Below are positions 8,509-16,602 of a DNA stretch of 64,000 nt, in pieces. How positions within the stretch are numbered: position 1 is the stretch's first letter; every line of letters starts with the position of its first letter. Source of the stretch: UBA4781 sp963674975 (GTDB taxonomy: Bacteria; Chloroflexota; Anaerolineae; Anaerolineales; Anaerolineaceae); NCBI GenBank assembly GCA_963674975.1, contig OY771913.1, positions 1,612,001 to 1,676,000 on the forward strand, read 5' to 3'. Position numbers and translations under genes: made by a program. The notes beneath the pieces were generated by a model. That model did not search any database, was not told the DNA's origin, and was given only the letters and a program-made list of their open reading frames with translations.

Positions 8509-10242
8509 TCAATCAGCAGTATACTGTGTGGCACTTTCAAGCGCTTCCTGCGCTGCTTCTCGATTTGCCTCAGTATCTCCACCAAACATGGATGCCAATT
8601 CGTGAATCCGACGTTCCCCATGCACATCATCGACCATGGTGATCGTTCTTCCATCCTGAATTTGTTTGTATACATGGTAGTGTTGGATTCCGTAAGCTGC
8701 CAGCTGCGGTAAATGGGTCACACATAACACCTGGTGATTCTTCCCCAGATGCCAGAGCTTTTCACCGACAATGGCTCCGATCCTTCCGCCAATTCCCTGA
8801 TCGATCTCGTCGAAGATCAGGGTAGGAATGGTATCTGCTTCTGCCAGCACGTTCTTGAGTGCCAGCATGAGGCGCGAGGTTTCACCACCCGAAGCGATCT
8901 TTACCAGCGGCTTTAACCCTTCGCCGGGATTGGGAGCAATGAGAAATTCCACTTTATCGATGCCGTTCTCATCGAAGCGCACTATGGTTTGATCGTCAAT
9001 CTTGAGCCCCTTTTCATCCGGCTCACGCTGCAGATCGGCTTTGAATTTAGCGCCCGTCATATGCAGGTCAGCCAATTCTTTTTCCATTTTCTCGCCCAAC
9101 TGTTGGGCAAAATGCTGCCGATTTTCGGAAAGCAGCAGTCCTTTTTGAACGAGCTGATCGAGGATCTCCGTTTCCTGCGCTTCCAATTCTTCGATACGTT
9201 CTTCTGCGTGGGTGATCATATCCAGCTGCTTTTTGGATTTCTCACAGAAAGCGGCGATCTCTGCTGTGGTCGTACCGTACTTCCTTTTCAATGAATTAAT
9301 AAGTGAAATACGGTTTTCTACCTGCTCAAGGCGTTTGGGATTGTATTCCACCGTATCGATGTAATCCTGCAGGCTGCGGGAAATTTCATCTACCAGAGCC
9401 TGAACTGTTTCACTTTGTGATTCCAGATCTTTCACAGACGGATCGATCTCTGCGATACGGTGCAGCGACTGCCCGATCTCGCCCATTTGCTCGATCACGC
9501 CGCTGGATTCCATATCACTGCTTTCCAGAAGTCCATTTGCTTTCTGGCAAAGTGTAGCCAACTTTTCGGCATTTGCCAGCCGGTTCAATTCCGCTTCCAG
9601 ATCAGTGTCTTCCCCTTCTTTTAAGGTGGCAGCTTCTATTTCCTGTATCTGATAATTTAACAGATCCTGCTGGCGGGCGGCATCCGCTTCTGCTTTACGC
9701 AGTTCCTGCAGTTCGCGGTGGTTCTGCTGCCATTTCCGGTAAGCTGCCTGGTAGTCTTCCAGCAGGTTTTCATTTGAGCAGTAGCGGTCCAGCAGATGGA
9801 TATGTTCTTTTACTTTTAACAATGAGAGGTGTTCTGATTGTCCGTGGATATCCACGAGAAAACTACCCAGTTCACGCAAGATAGTACTGGAAACTCCCCT
9901 GCCGTTGATGCGGGCGGTGGTGCGCCCCTCTCTGCGAATTTCACGGCTTAATGTGATCTCGGTATCATTCTCCCCATCATTGAGTTCCTGCTCTTTGAGA
10001 AACTGAAGAATGGGTTCGCGATTGAGAGTTGGAATGGATAGAACTGCTTCCAGCGATGCGCTGTTCGCTCCGCTGCGAACCATTGAATTGTCGGTCTTTC
10101 CCCCGGTCAATACTTCCAGTGCATCTAGCATGATGGACTTTCCGGCGCCGGTCTCGCCGGTAAAGATGGTCAGCCCGGGTTTAAACACGAGCTGAAGTTC
10201 TGGGATGATCGCAAAATTTATGATCGATAATTCTTTGAGCAT
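8509..10242 (-). CDS. recN: DNA repair protein RecN
   Basis: A 577-residue SMC-like ATPase of double-strand-break repair, at the usual family length. Walker A is GETGAGKS (residues 29-36). Long coiled-coil arms span about 150-370, rich in Glu, Leu and Gln. The signature is ASGGETSRLMLALKNVL and Walker B is LIFDEIDQGIGG, followed by the H-loop CVTHLPQLAAY. The gene starts three bases after the stop of the preceding zinc/membrane-protein gene. It is the last member of a run that begins with ssb and includes translin and Cas4-like genes, so its partners are also nucleic-acid proteins. Confidence 0.95.
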   Translation of the reverse strand: MLKELSIINFAIIPELQLVFKPGLTIFTGETGAGKSIMLDALEVLTGGKTDNSMVRSGANSASLEAVLSIPTLNREPILQFLKEQELNDGENDTEITLSREIRREGRTTARINGRGVSSTILRELGSFLVDIHGQSEHLSLLKVKEHIHLLDRYCSNENLLEDYQAAYRKWQQNHRELQELRKAEADAARQQDLLNYQIQEIEAATLKEGEDTDLEAELNRLANAEKLATLCQKANGLLESSDMESSGVIEQMGEIGQSLHRIAEIDPSVKDLESQSETVQALVDEISRSLQDYIDTVEYNPKRLEQVENRISLINSLKRKYGTTTAEIAAFCEKSKKQLDMITHAEERIEELEAQETEILDQLVQKGLLLSENRQHFAQQLGEKMEKELADLHMTGAKFKADLQREPDEKGLKIDDQTIVRFDENGIDKVEFLIAPNPGEGLKPLVKIASGGETSRLMLALKNVLAEADTIPTLIFDEIDQGIGGRIGAIVGEKLWHLGKNHQVLCVTHLPQLAAYGIQHYHVYKQIQDGRTITMVDDVHGERRIHELASMFGGDTEANREAAQEALESATQYTAD

Positions 10243-10245
10243 AGG

Positions 10246-10803
10246 TTATCCGATATACAGTCCTTTTGTGCGGGCATGCAGTGTGGTTGCCATGATGATG
10301 GTATAGCCTGCCTGCCAGACGATAGAAAGAAAACCACCGGCAGCAGATATGCCGTAAGAAGCCAGCAGGATTCCCATATTATACAGACCGATCAAGAGCA
10401 AAGGGAGGCTGCCCAGAATGGCACTGATCAAAACCAGACGGGTAAGCAGTGTGGAATTTCTCCCTCTGGTCAACTTTAAAATGACTTCGCTGATGATCAT
10501 ACTTACCACCGGAGCAACCAGCAGGGTGAAAAACCCTATAAAGCGTGCTAAATAGCTGCCCAAATAGGCAATACCGGCACTGAGGACGCAGGAAATAATA
10601 TAATCGGGCAGCTGTGCGGTATCAAATTTTTTCTCCTGATCGTGAATGCATTCAGGGCAGCGATAGCCGGTGGGTGTGAGAACAGCACAGGAAGAACAAA
10701 TCGGTCGATTGCATTTATTGCAGCGCAGATATGTTTCACGATTGGGGTGCCGATAGCAGAAAAGTGCATCGGGATTGGTTGATTCTGTTTTTTCCTGATT
10801 CAT
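10246..10803 (-). CDS. B-box-type zinc-finger membrane protein
   Basis: A 185-residue protein. Its N-terminal 60 residues carry a compact Cys/His cluster of B-box or rhomboid-associated zinc-finger type (CYRHPNRETYLRCNKC, then CSSCAVLTPTGYRCPECI). The rest forms about four hydrophobic helices (for example IISCVLSAGIAYLGSYLA and LLVAPVVSMIISEVIL). Similar zinc-finger plus membrane proteins are widespread in Chloroflexota and Firmicutes without assigned function. It is packed between nadK and recN, three bases from recN, so it is co-transcribed with DNA-repair genes. A direct role there is unproven. Confidence 0.8.
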   Translation of the reverse strand: MNQEKTESTNPDALFCYRHPNRETYLRCNKCNRPICSSCAVLTPTGYRCPECIHDQEKKFDTAQLPDYIISCVLSAGIAYLGSYLARFIGFFTLLVAPVVSMIISEVILKLTRGRNSTLLTRLVLISAILGSLPLLLIGLYNMGILLASYGISAAGGFLSIVWQAGYTIIMATTLHARTKGLYIG

Positions 10804-10849
10804 AGTTAAAGAATATTATAAACGCATGTTCTATTGAAGTGAAATGGTC

Positions 10850-11716
10850 CTATACGGTAGGATTTTGTTTCATGTAGCGGTTCAAATTTTTATAGAAGAA
10901 ACCGGGATTATGAAAACGGATGAATTGGACATCCATGCTGCTGGCAGCTATTTTTACATAATCACCATCACGCATCTTGATCGATTCTCTTCCATCGGGG
11001 CTTAGAGCTGCGTCGTGATTGGTTTGCACGGTGATGGTGATGCAGGCTCCCTCATTTAAAATAACCGCCCGGTCAAAGGAAAGATGTGGAGCAACCGGAA
11101 CCACCAGAATGCTTCTGGTCTCCGGAGGCATGATGGGACCATCGGCAGCCAGAGCATACGCGGTCGAACCGGTAGCAGTAGCGGCGATCAAACCATCTGC
11201 CACGTAGCTTGCCATCGGGTATTCATCCACGCTGGCATGAATGCGAATGGGTTTTACCTGCTGCCCGCGGCAGACCACGATCTCATTGACCACCTGCCAG
11301 CTTCCCAACAGCTTTTCTTTTCGAAAATGGGAGGCTTGCAGCATCATGCGTTTTTCAATGCGGTAATTTCCCTTCAACAGTTCAGGGAGGAAATTTTGCC
11401 AGTTATCCCTTTCCAATTCAAATAGAAAGCCAAAAGTTCCCAGGTTGATGCCGGTGATGGGCACGCCTGCCGGGGCGCATAGGTGGCTGGCATGCAGCAT
11501 ACTGCCATCTCCGCCCAGAACGATCAACGCATCAATATTTTTTGCGGCAATTGCTTCTTCCAACTGCTTGTTTTTCAAGGAGCAGCGTATTACCGAACCG
11601 GCGCCGTTTTCCCGTAGGAATGTCTCAACACTCTCAGAGGCGGTAACTGCGTCGGCAATATCAGGATGATAGGCAACTCCCAGATTATTTATCCTTTTAT
11701 TTTTCATGGTTTGCAT
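10850..11716 (-). CDS. nadK: NAD kinase
   Basis: A 288-residue NAD kinase that makes NADP from NAD with ATP or polyphosphate in the cytosol. The family signature GGDGS is at residues 68-72, with NLGTFGFLFE shortly after and the Gly-rich ATATGSTAYALAADGPI in the C-terminal domain. Two in-frame ATGs (11716 and 11707) are possible and neither has a clear ribosome site. The gene lies inside the ssb-recN run. NAD synthetase genes lie 15 kb away on the same strand, so NAD metabolism is represented twice in this window. Confidence 0.92.
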   Translation of the reverse strand: MQTMKNKRINNLGVAYHPDIADAVTASESVETFLRENGAGSVIRCSLKNKQLEEAIAAKNIDALIVLGGDGSMLHASHLCAPAGVPITGINLGTFGFLFELERDNWQNFLPELLKGNYRIEKRMMLQASHFRKEKLLGSWQVVNEIVVCRGQQVKPIRIHASVDEYPMASYVADGLIAATATGSTAYALAADGPIMPPETRSILVVPVAPHLSFDRAVILNEGACITITVQTNHDAALSPDGRESIKMRDGDYVKIAASSMDVQFIRFHNPGFFYKNLNRYMKQNPTV

Positions 11717-11758
11717 TAATTATAGCGGTATGTGTAGAAAAATACCGTGTCAGCCCTA

Positions 11759-12283
11759 TTACAGCCGTTGGCTGCAATCAAAACGAAAGCCGCAGCGCTC
11801 ACAGCGGTTGGGGTTCTCATGCGATCGATCGGGTTCTCCGTATTCCTTTTGCGAACGAATCTCTTCCACCAGGTCAATAACATTCTGGCGCAGTTCTTCA
11901 GTATAACGGATGGAAAAAGTACGGTTCTTATATTTAAGCAGTCCATAAGGAGGGCGCTTTTTATAGGTATGCTCAAGCAAATAGCAGTAGCTTGCTAACT
12001 GCATAATATGGCTGTCGTATGGTTCTTCAGGAGCCCATCCGCTTTTCACTTCCACGGGGATCAGGCGACCGCGTCGTTCGACCACATAATCCGGTTTGCC
12101 GGTTAGCCCCAGTTCAGCATCATAGAGAGGTTTTTCAACCTTCCCCAGTACACCCGGATCAGAATAGATGATCGTACCGGCGGGCAGTCCAAGAGATCTC
12201 TTTTTGAGGGCTGCGCTTATCAGCACCAGAACGGCAGCGAATAAGAGAGCAAAAGCAATAATGATATAAAAAGAACTGGACAT
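11759..12283 (-). CDS. Cas4/RecB-like nuclease, membrane-anchored C-terminal half
   Basis: A 174-residue protein. It starts with one membrane helix (FYIIIAFALLFAAVLVLISAAL) followed by KKR, so the rest is probably cytoplasmic. The body is the catalytic core of a PD-(D/E)XK Cas4-like nuclease: GKPDYVVERRGRLIPVEVKS, with Asp, Glu and Lys in the expected order, then the MQLASYCYLLE helix. It ends in the three-cysteine cluster CERCGFRFDC, which in Cas4 joins an N-terminal Cys to hold a 4Fe-4S cluster. That N-terminal Cys is in the preceding short gene. The ATG lies one codon after that gene's TAG and in the same frame, with no clear ribosome site. Translation would need reinitiation or readthrough. 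Confidence 0.8.
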   Translation of the reverse strand: MSSSFYIIIAFALLFAAVLVLISAALKKRSLGLPAGTIIYSDPGVLGKVEKPLYDAELGLTGKPDYVVERRGRLIPVEVKSGWAPEEPYDSHIMQLASYCYLLEHTYKKRPPYGLLKYKNRTFSIRYTEELRQNVIDLVEEIRSQKEYGEPDRSHENPNRCERCGFRFDCSQRL

Positions 12284-12286
12284 GAC

Positions 12287-12541
12287 CTAGGCAGGTTTCA
12301 AGGCAGCTGAAAGCGCCAGAATGATCAGAACCACTGCAGAGGCGATCAAAAGATAGCCGATAATCTGACGGAAGAAAATTTGACGCGCTTCACCGGCATG
12401 CTCTTCGTGAAATGTGATCCCTCCCGCCAGTTCAGCCTGGTTGCGGCTTTTCAAGCCCTGTCGCGTGTACCACCAGGCTCGTTCGCAAAACAGATAATTT
12501 CCTATCTCAGAAGCGCGAACGGTCCTTCTACTCCTTGCCAT
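12287..12541 (-). CDS. Cas4-like N-terminal half with one membrane helix
   Basis: An 84-residue protein. It carries the N-terminal signature of Cas4/Dna2-type nucleases (ASEIGNYLFCERAWWY, about 10-25), including the single Cys expected to ligate the Fe-S cluster. A membrane helix (IIGYLLIASAVVLIILALSAAL) runs almost to the C terminus (KPA, stop TAG). The catalytic half follows in the same frame after TAG GTC. The split falls in the short outer loop between the two membrane helices, so both soluble halves would sit on the same side of the membrane. The start overlaps the end of the translin gene by 14 bases. It may be a true split gene, a nonsense mutation or a readthrough product. Confidence 0.72.
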   Translation of the reverse strand: MARSRRTVRASEIGNYLFCERAWWYTRQGLKSRNQAELAGGITFHEEHAGEARQIFFRQIIGYLLIASAVVLIILALSAALKPA

Positions 12542-13175
12542 TCGCGTCCAGTTTTTTCTCCAGGCTCACGATCGCATTCTGCAAGCATTCCTGCCGCAGG
12601 CTGGTGGTCAGGTCGGCGCGGGTGCGCTCGATAATGCCGCGCACCAGATCGGTCTGGCGGCGCAGACCATGCGTGATCCCATCCGGATAATCCACCGTGA
12701 CCAGCAGTGCATAAATATCATCCATTAGTTCAAGCATCCGTTCGGCTTCTTCCGAATAGCCGTGCCGCAGGATGTCGAGGCATTTGCGGCGCAGCTCTCC
12801 GATGGTTTCGGCGAGACCGCGCAGATAAGTGGATACCTCCACATGAAGCTTTTCTGGAAGAGGAAGGGGATTGCCCTGAATGAGGTCCAGGGTTAAACGC
12901 GCTTCCACGTATTCCTTGATGGAATCTTGGGTGTAGCCTGAATAATACAATTCAGGATAGGGTTCTAAATTCAACCGCAAGGTATCGCTGATGGATTTTG
13001 CTTCCTGCAGCAGTACTTCTGCCAGATCGTAGTCCTGGCGGTGAACTGCACGGATGGTGTTGGCAGCATTGCGTGTGAGTACACGGGTTTGTTCCAGCGC
13101 TTTTTCCCTGGCAGCATCACATGCATCCAGAGTCTGATGACACTGCTCAGATATTTGTGAAAAGTCTGTGTTCAT
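12528..13175 (-). CDS. translin-family protein
   Basis: A 215-residue, almost fully helical protein that matches the prokaryotic translin/TRAX family (COG2178 type), which binds single-stranded nucleic acid as a ring and in some members cleaves RNA. Supporting features are the N-terminal Arg-rich helix (LEQTRVLTRNAANTIRAVHR), the Glu-containing QDSIKEYVEARL segment near residue 85 and the C-terminal GLRRQTDLVRGIIERTRADL. It sits eight bases downstream of ssb and overlaps the Cas4-like gene. An ssDNA-binding protein, a translin and a nuclease are therefore translated side by side. Family call is likely. Substrate in bacteria is not established. Confidence 0.82.
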   Translation of the reverse strand: MNTDFSQISEQCHQTLDACDAAREKALEQTRVLTRNAANTIRAVHRQDYDLAEVLLQEAKSISDTLRLNLEPYPELYYSGYTQDSIKEYVEARLTLDLIQGNPLPLPEKLHVEVSTYLRGLAETIGELRRKCLDILRHGYSEEAERMLELMDDIYALLVTVDYPDGITHGLRRQTDLVRGIIERTRADLTTSLRQECLQNAIVSLEKKLDANGKE

Positions 13176-13183
13176 ATGATCTT

Positions 13184-13609
13184 CTAGAAGGGGATCTTGT
13201 CTTCGTCGAGATCAGGCATACCGCTATCATCAGATTCATCAGGGGCATTGGATGAACTGCCGCGGGTGGAGAGAAAGCGTACGGTTTGCGCGTTGACTTC
13301 GTAGGAAGTACCGGAACGACCATCTGCGCTGGTCCAGATGCGTGGACGCCCTGTTTCTTTATCCGGATTCAAAGAACCTTCGATTAATACCATGCTGCCT
13401 TTATTTAAATACTGATTGCAGCTTTCCGCCTGTTTTCCCCATACGGCAACACGGAACCAGGTGGTAACCTTTACCTGTTCTCCATTAGCATTTTTATAGG
13501 TACGGTCGGACGCAACCGAGAAATTGGTGACTGCCTGACCATTGGGTAAATAGCGCATTTCTGGATCCTGCCCGAGCCGACCCACAAGTATCAGAGTATG
13601 AAATGACAT
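13184..13609 (-). CDS. ssb: single-stranded DNA-binding protein
   Basis: A 141-residue SSB. The OB fold covers about residues 1-105 (LILVGRLGQDPEMRYLPNG, then FRVAVWGKQAESC and GSMVLIEGSLNPD). A short linker leads to an acidic tail with the classic partner-binding tip DLDEDKIPF. It coats ssDNA and recruits repair proteins through that tip. GGAAGG precedes the ATG. It appears to be the first gene of the minus-strand run that ends with recN. It is not next to rpsF or rpsR as in many bacteria, so a second, replicative SSB may exist elsewhere. Confidence 0.94.
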   Translation of the reverse strand: MSFHTLILVGRLGQDPEMRYLPNGQAVTNFSVASDRTYKNANGEQVKVTTWFRVAVWGKQAESCNQYLNKGSMVLIEGSLNPDKETGRPRIWTSADGRSGTSYEVNAQTVRFLSTRGSSSNAPDESDDSGMPDLDEDKIPF

Positions 13610-13714
13610 GTTTTTCCTTCCGATCTAGTGTTGATGATCAATCTTTTTGTTAATTATATGCAATTATATGCGAATATTCAGCGTAAAAGTTTCGCAGCGC
13701 ATTGAAAATAGGAA

Positions 13715-13723
13715 TGTTATAAT
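13715..13723 (+). promoter_or_regulatory. extended -10 promoter element of the LysM gene
   Basis: TGTTATAAT is a perfect -10 hexamer with the upstream TGn extension, 17 bases before the ATG of the LysM gene. No good -35 is seen, as is common for extended -10 promoters. On the opposite strand the same 130-base gap holds two TATAAT-like hexamers upstream of ssb. Confidence 0.5.
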
Positions 13724-13740
13724 TCCGCACAGGTGAAACT

Positions 13741-14517
13741 ATGATAAAAAAACCAATTCAAGTACTGGGAGCATTTTTTATCTGCCTGCTGGTGATGATC
13801 GTATTCATCACTACTACCGGCAGCTATCCACTCCCACAAGCTTATTACTACACACCCACTCCGGGGGAAGATGGGCGCATTCTTTACACCGTGAAGGAAG
13901 GTGATACATCATGCATTTCCATCGCGCTGTTGAATGGAATTACGGAAGATGACCTGCGCAACCTGAATAACCTGCAGGGCGATGATTGCAGCTATCTACA
14001 AATCGGGCAGCAGCTCCTTATCGGAGTGGTTCATGAAGCAACGGCTACCACAGAAGCACAGCAAACGACGCTGGAACCCACCCCCACACCCATCAAGGGG
14101 AACGGTACGATCTGCATTTACCTCTTCAATGATGAAAATGGGAATGCCATGGCTGAAGAAACCGAGCTGCCCCTGGCTGGTGGAGCGGTTAGCGTGCGCG
14201 ATCGCTTGAGTGTTGTAAACCTCACCGGAACAACCGATAACAGCGGTGAGCCGATCTGCTTTGAAGATATTCCCGAAGGCGATTATGATCTCAGCGTTGC
14301 GATCCCTGAAGGATACAACCCTACCACGGTATTGAACTATACCCTCACACTCAAGCCGGGTGATGTATCGATCGTCGATTTCGGCGCGCAAGCCAGCTCC
14401 AGCTTATTACCTGTCTTTGGTGATGATGAGCCATCCCTTTTCATGGGACTGCTGGGTATTCTGTTTATTGGAGCAGGTGTGGGTTTGTGGTTCTATATCC
14501 GAAAGCTTCCTAAATAA
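13741..14517 (+). CDS. LysM-domain membrane-anchored surface protein
   Basis: A 258-residue exported protein. An N-terminal signal or anchor helix (VLGAFFICLLVMIVFITTT) is followed by one LysM module (ILYTVKEGDTSCISIALLNG through IGQQLLIG, about 40-98), which binds glycan such as peptidoglycan. A Thr/Pro-rich linker leads to a carboxypeptidase-regulatory or SdrD-B-like beta domain (ICIYLFNDENGNAMAEETEL, then ICFEDIPEGDYDL). The C terminus has a membrane helix (FMGLLGILFIGAGVGLWFYI) ending in a basic tail, so both ends are anchored. It has its own promoter and terminator. Its role is probably at the cell surface. Confidence 0.82.
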   Translation: MIKKPIQVLGAFFICLLVMIVFITTTGSYPLPQAYYYTPTPGEDGRILYTVKEGDTSCISIALLNGITEDDLRNLNNLQGDDCSYLQIGQQLLIGVVHEATATTEAQQTTLEPTPTPIKGNGTICIYLFNDENGNAMAEETELPLAGGAVSVRDRLSVVNLTGTTDNSGEPICFEDIPEGDYDLSVAIPEGYNPTTVLNYTLTLKPGDVSIVDFGAQASSSLLPVFGDDEPSLFMGLLGILFIGAGVGLWFYIRKLPK

Positions 14518-14543
14518 AAGAAGGAATTGAATTTCAAGAAAAG

Positions 14544-14568
14544 GCACCGTAAAGCGGTGCTTTTTTTT
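14544..14568 (+). terminator. intrinsic terminator after the LysM gene
   Basis: GCACCG and CGGTGC form a six-base-pair stem around TAAAG and are followed by eight T residues. It ends the LysM transcript 27 bases after its stop codon. Confidence 0.85.
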
Positions 14569-14657
14569 ATTTCCCTGATCTGCACTGGTACTGCTGGCGG
14601 CTGCCGTTCTTGTTTTCAAGAAAAAAATGAACAGCGATCAGGTTTAACCGGAGATGG

Positions 14658-15284
14658 TCAAGCCAGGCGCTGTTCTTTCCAGATATCCGCTTCGTTGTGG
14701 TAGCCTGCCTGTTCCCAGAAACCGGGTTTATCCACGCTGCTGAATTCCAGGGCGCGCAGCCATTTAGCGCCTTTCCATAGGTATACGTCTTTCAGATCGC
14801 GTTTTCCGGGAATTGCGCCGATCAATCCTCTCAGCGGATACCCGTGTTCCGGGGAAATGGGTTTTCCTTCATACCGGGTCGCCAGCAGAAAAGTATCTGA
14901 TGCTGCCACTTCAAGCGGTAGGTTGGAGGTGAATCCGCCTTCGGCGTGCTGAATTACATACTTTGCGCCGGGTTTTAAAACAATGATCTTTTCATCCAGT
15001 AGCGTCTTCAACTGAATCCCCTGCCAGTGAGTGCCGAACTTGCTCCAGCGCGTGACGCAGTGCAGGTCATAAAAAATCTCTACCTGCGGGAGTTGTTGAA
15101 ATTCCTCCCAGGTAAAGCTCTTTTCTTCCTCCACTTCCCCGAAGAAGCGGAAGTTCCAGGTTTGAGGATCAAAGGACGGCATGGCGCCGTAATGCAGAAT
15201 GGGGAATTTCAAGGTCAGCGACTGCCCGGGAGGCAGGCGTTTTTCATGACGCATCTTTTCTTCACAAGCTTTTCTATCGTTCAC
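14658..15284 (-). CDS. sulfite-oxidase-like molybdopterin oxidoreductase
   Basis: About 208 residues with the Oxidored_molyb (sulfite oxidase/YedY) fold. The predicted molybdenum-ligating Cys is in YDLHCVTRWSKFGTHWQG. Later motifs ISPEHGYPLRGLIG and WLRALEF are typical of the cofactor domain. There is no haem domain and no Tat signal, so it looks cytoplasmic, unlike MsrP. The start is not certain. A GTG at 15284 and an ATG at 15254 are both possible, and the frame stays open further upstream into the control region of the divergent kinase gene, which is unlikely to be coding. A TATAAT lies at 15305-15310 on this strand. The physiological substrate is unknown. Confidence 0.8.
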   Translation of the reverse strand: MNDRKACEEKMRHEKRLPPGQSLTLKFPILHYGAMPSFDPQTWNFRFFGEVEEEKSFTWEEFQQLPQVEIFYDLHCVTRWSKFGTHWQGIQLKTLLDEKIIVLKPGAKYVIQHAEGGFTSNLPLEVAASDTFLLATRYEGKPISPEHGYPLRGLIGAIPGKRDLKDVYLWKGAKWLRALEFSSVDKPGFWEQAGYHNEADIWKEQRLA

Positions 15285-15341
15285 AGGCAGCTCATTCCTC
15301 AAACCATTATAACAAGGAGAAGAGCCCGCACTTTGAGAAAA

Positions 15342-15371
15342 TTGACGTTTGCCTGAAAAAGTGAGTAAAAT
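15342..15371 (+). promoter_or_regulatory. sigma-70-type promoter of the histidine kinase gene
   Basis: TTGACG at 15342-15347 and TAAAAT at 15366-15371 are 18 bases apart, close to the housekeeping consensus, and lie 31 bases ahead of the kinase ATG. Confidence 0.5.
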
Positions 15372-15401
15372 GATAGGGGTGAGATTCCCCGGAAAGAAAT
15401 T

Positions 15402-16556
15402 ATGCAGGCAAACAAACAAGAACTTGAAGAACGGGATCAACTACGAAAAGCTCGTATTCGGGTTGGCAGCAATGGTGTTACCACGCCATTTATTCTGGAA
15501 TATATCGAGCGCATTCTACCGATTCCCCTCGATTTTCTTGGTCTTTCCGATGCGGAAATCTATCTGAAGAACGAAAAATCTCCCAGCTTGATGCGGGTTC
15601 TGCATTATGGAGGATTCCAGGAGTTTTTCTGGAAGGATGGGCAGTATGAACTGGGGAAAAGCACGCTTGGAAAGATCTCTCAAATGGTGGAACCAAGTAC
15701 GCTCGACCTGCAGAAAGATGACCTGCCCGATATCAATAAGAAGATCATCCGGGCGGGGTTTAAAACAATTTCTTGTTTTCCGATCCGTGCAGAGAGCGGG
15801 GTGCTGGGAGTTCTCTGTCTGGGAAATAAAAAAGATCAGGCGCTTGAAGAGAATATTGAAGATCTGCTGATGGAAGTTGCTTTACTGCTTGGATCAGTCA
15901 TTTATCATGAACGCCAATCGCTGGAATCAAAACGCAAGATCGTAATGGAAGAGCGCGAACGCATTGGAATGGACCTGCACGATGGCATCATTCAATCGCT
16001 GTATGGGGTGGGACTTTCCCTGCAGAATGCCGTTATGCAAATGGATGCGAGCGAGAAGGAAGGCAAACTGCATATCGATGATGCGCTGGATGCCATCAAT
16101 GGCGCCATTCGCGATATCCGTGCTTACATTCTGGATCTGCGCCCACGCCAGCTGCACAATCAGGATCTATATATGGGCATTGAAAGCCTGATCCGTGAAT
16201 TTCGTGCCAATACGCTGGTGGATGTGGAACTGGATAAAAGTATTAAAAAGATCGAGCGCATTCCTGACGAAAATTCTGAAATTCTTTTCCATGTCTGTCA
16301 GGAAGCGCTGGCAAATATTGCCAAGCATGCTAAAGCTACCAAGGTGAATGTACGCCTGTGGGAGACCCCGCAGCGCGTGATGCTTAAAGTAAATGATGAT
16401 GGGGTCGGTTTTGACCTGACGAAGATCAACCAGCGGCTGGGGCATGGGCTTTCGAACATGAGCACGCGCGTTGAGGCGGTAGGCGGCGGCATCGAGATCA
16501 TCTCTATCCGCCATCAGGGCACCACGGTGTTAGCCTGGGTGCCGAACACCCTCTGA
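15402..16556 (+). CDS. GAF-domain sensor histidine kinase (NarX/DesK type), orphan
   Basis: A 384-residue soluble kinase. Residues 15-170 form a GAF-like sensor domain (ISCFPIRAESGVLGVLCLGN near its end). The HisKA_3 dimerisation region follows, with phospho-acceptor His193 in IGMDLHDGIIQSLYGVGL. The HATPase domain carries the N box HVCQEALANIAKHAKA and the G box VNDDGVGFD. No membrane helix is seen, so the signal is probably cytoplasmic. GGAAAG precedes the ATG. No response regulator is adjacent. The partner of such kinases is usually a NarL/LuxR-type regulator encoded elsewhere. Confidence 0.9.
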   Translation: MQANKQELEERDQLRKARIRVGSNGVTTPFILEYIERILPIPLDFLGLSDAEIYLKNEKSPSLMRVLHYGGFQEFFWKDGQYELGKSTLGKISQMVEPSTLDLQKDDLPDINKKIIRAGFKTISCFPIRAESGVLGVLCLGNKKDQALEENIEDLLMEVALLLGSVIYHERQSLESKRKIVMEERERIGMDLHDGIIQSLYGVGLSLQNAVMQMDASEKEGKLHIDDALDAINGAIRDIRAYILDLRPRQLHNQDLYMGIESLIREFRANTLVDVELDKSIKKIERIPDENSEILFHVCQEALANIAKHAKATKVNVRLWETPQRVMLKVNDDGVGFDLTKINQRLGHGLSNMSTRVEAVGGGIEIISIRHQGTTVLAWVPNTL

Positions 16557-16602
16557 GGAATTTTGTTTAATTAATTAACTTCAAAGAAAGCAGGAAGAAC
16601 TC

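Noticed and set aside
11759..12541. CRISPR-Cas system suggested by the Cas4-like genes
   Set aside because: No repeat-spacer array and no other cas gene is present. The Cas4-like halves sit in an ssb/translin/recN run with membrane helices.
15285..15440. Longer N terminus of the molybdopterin oxidoreductase
   Set aside because: It would overlap the promoter and start of the divergent kinase gene. Family proteins begin close to the RLPPGQ segment.
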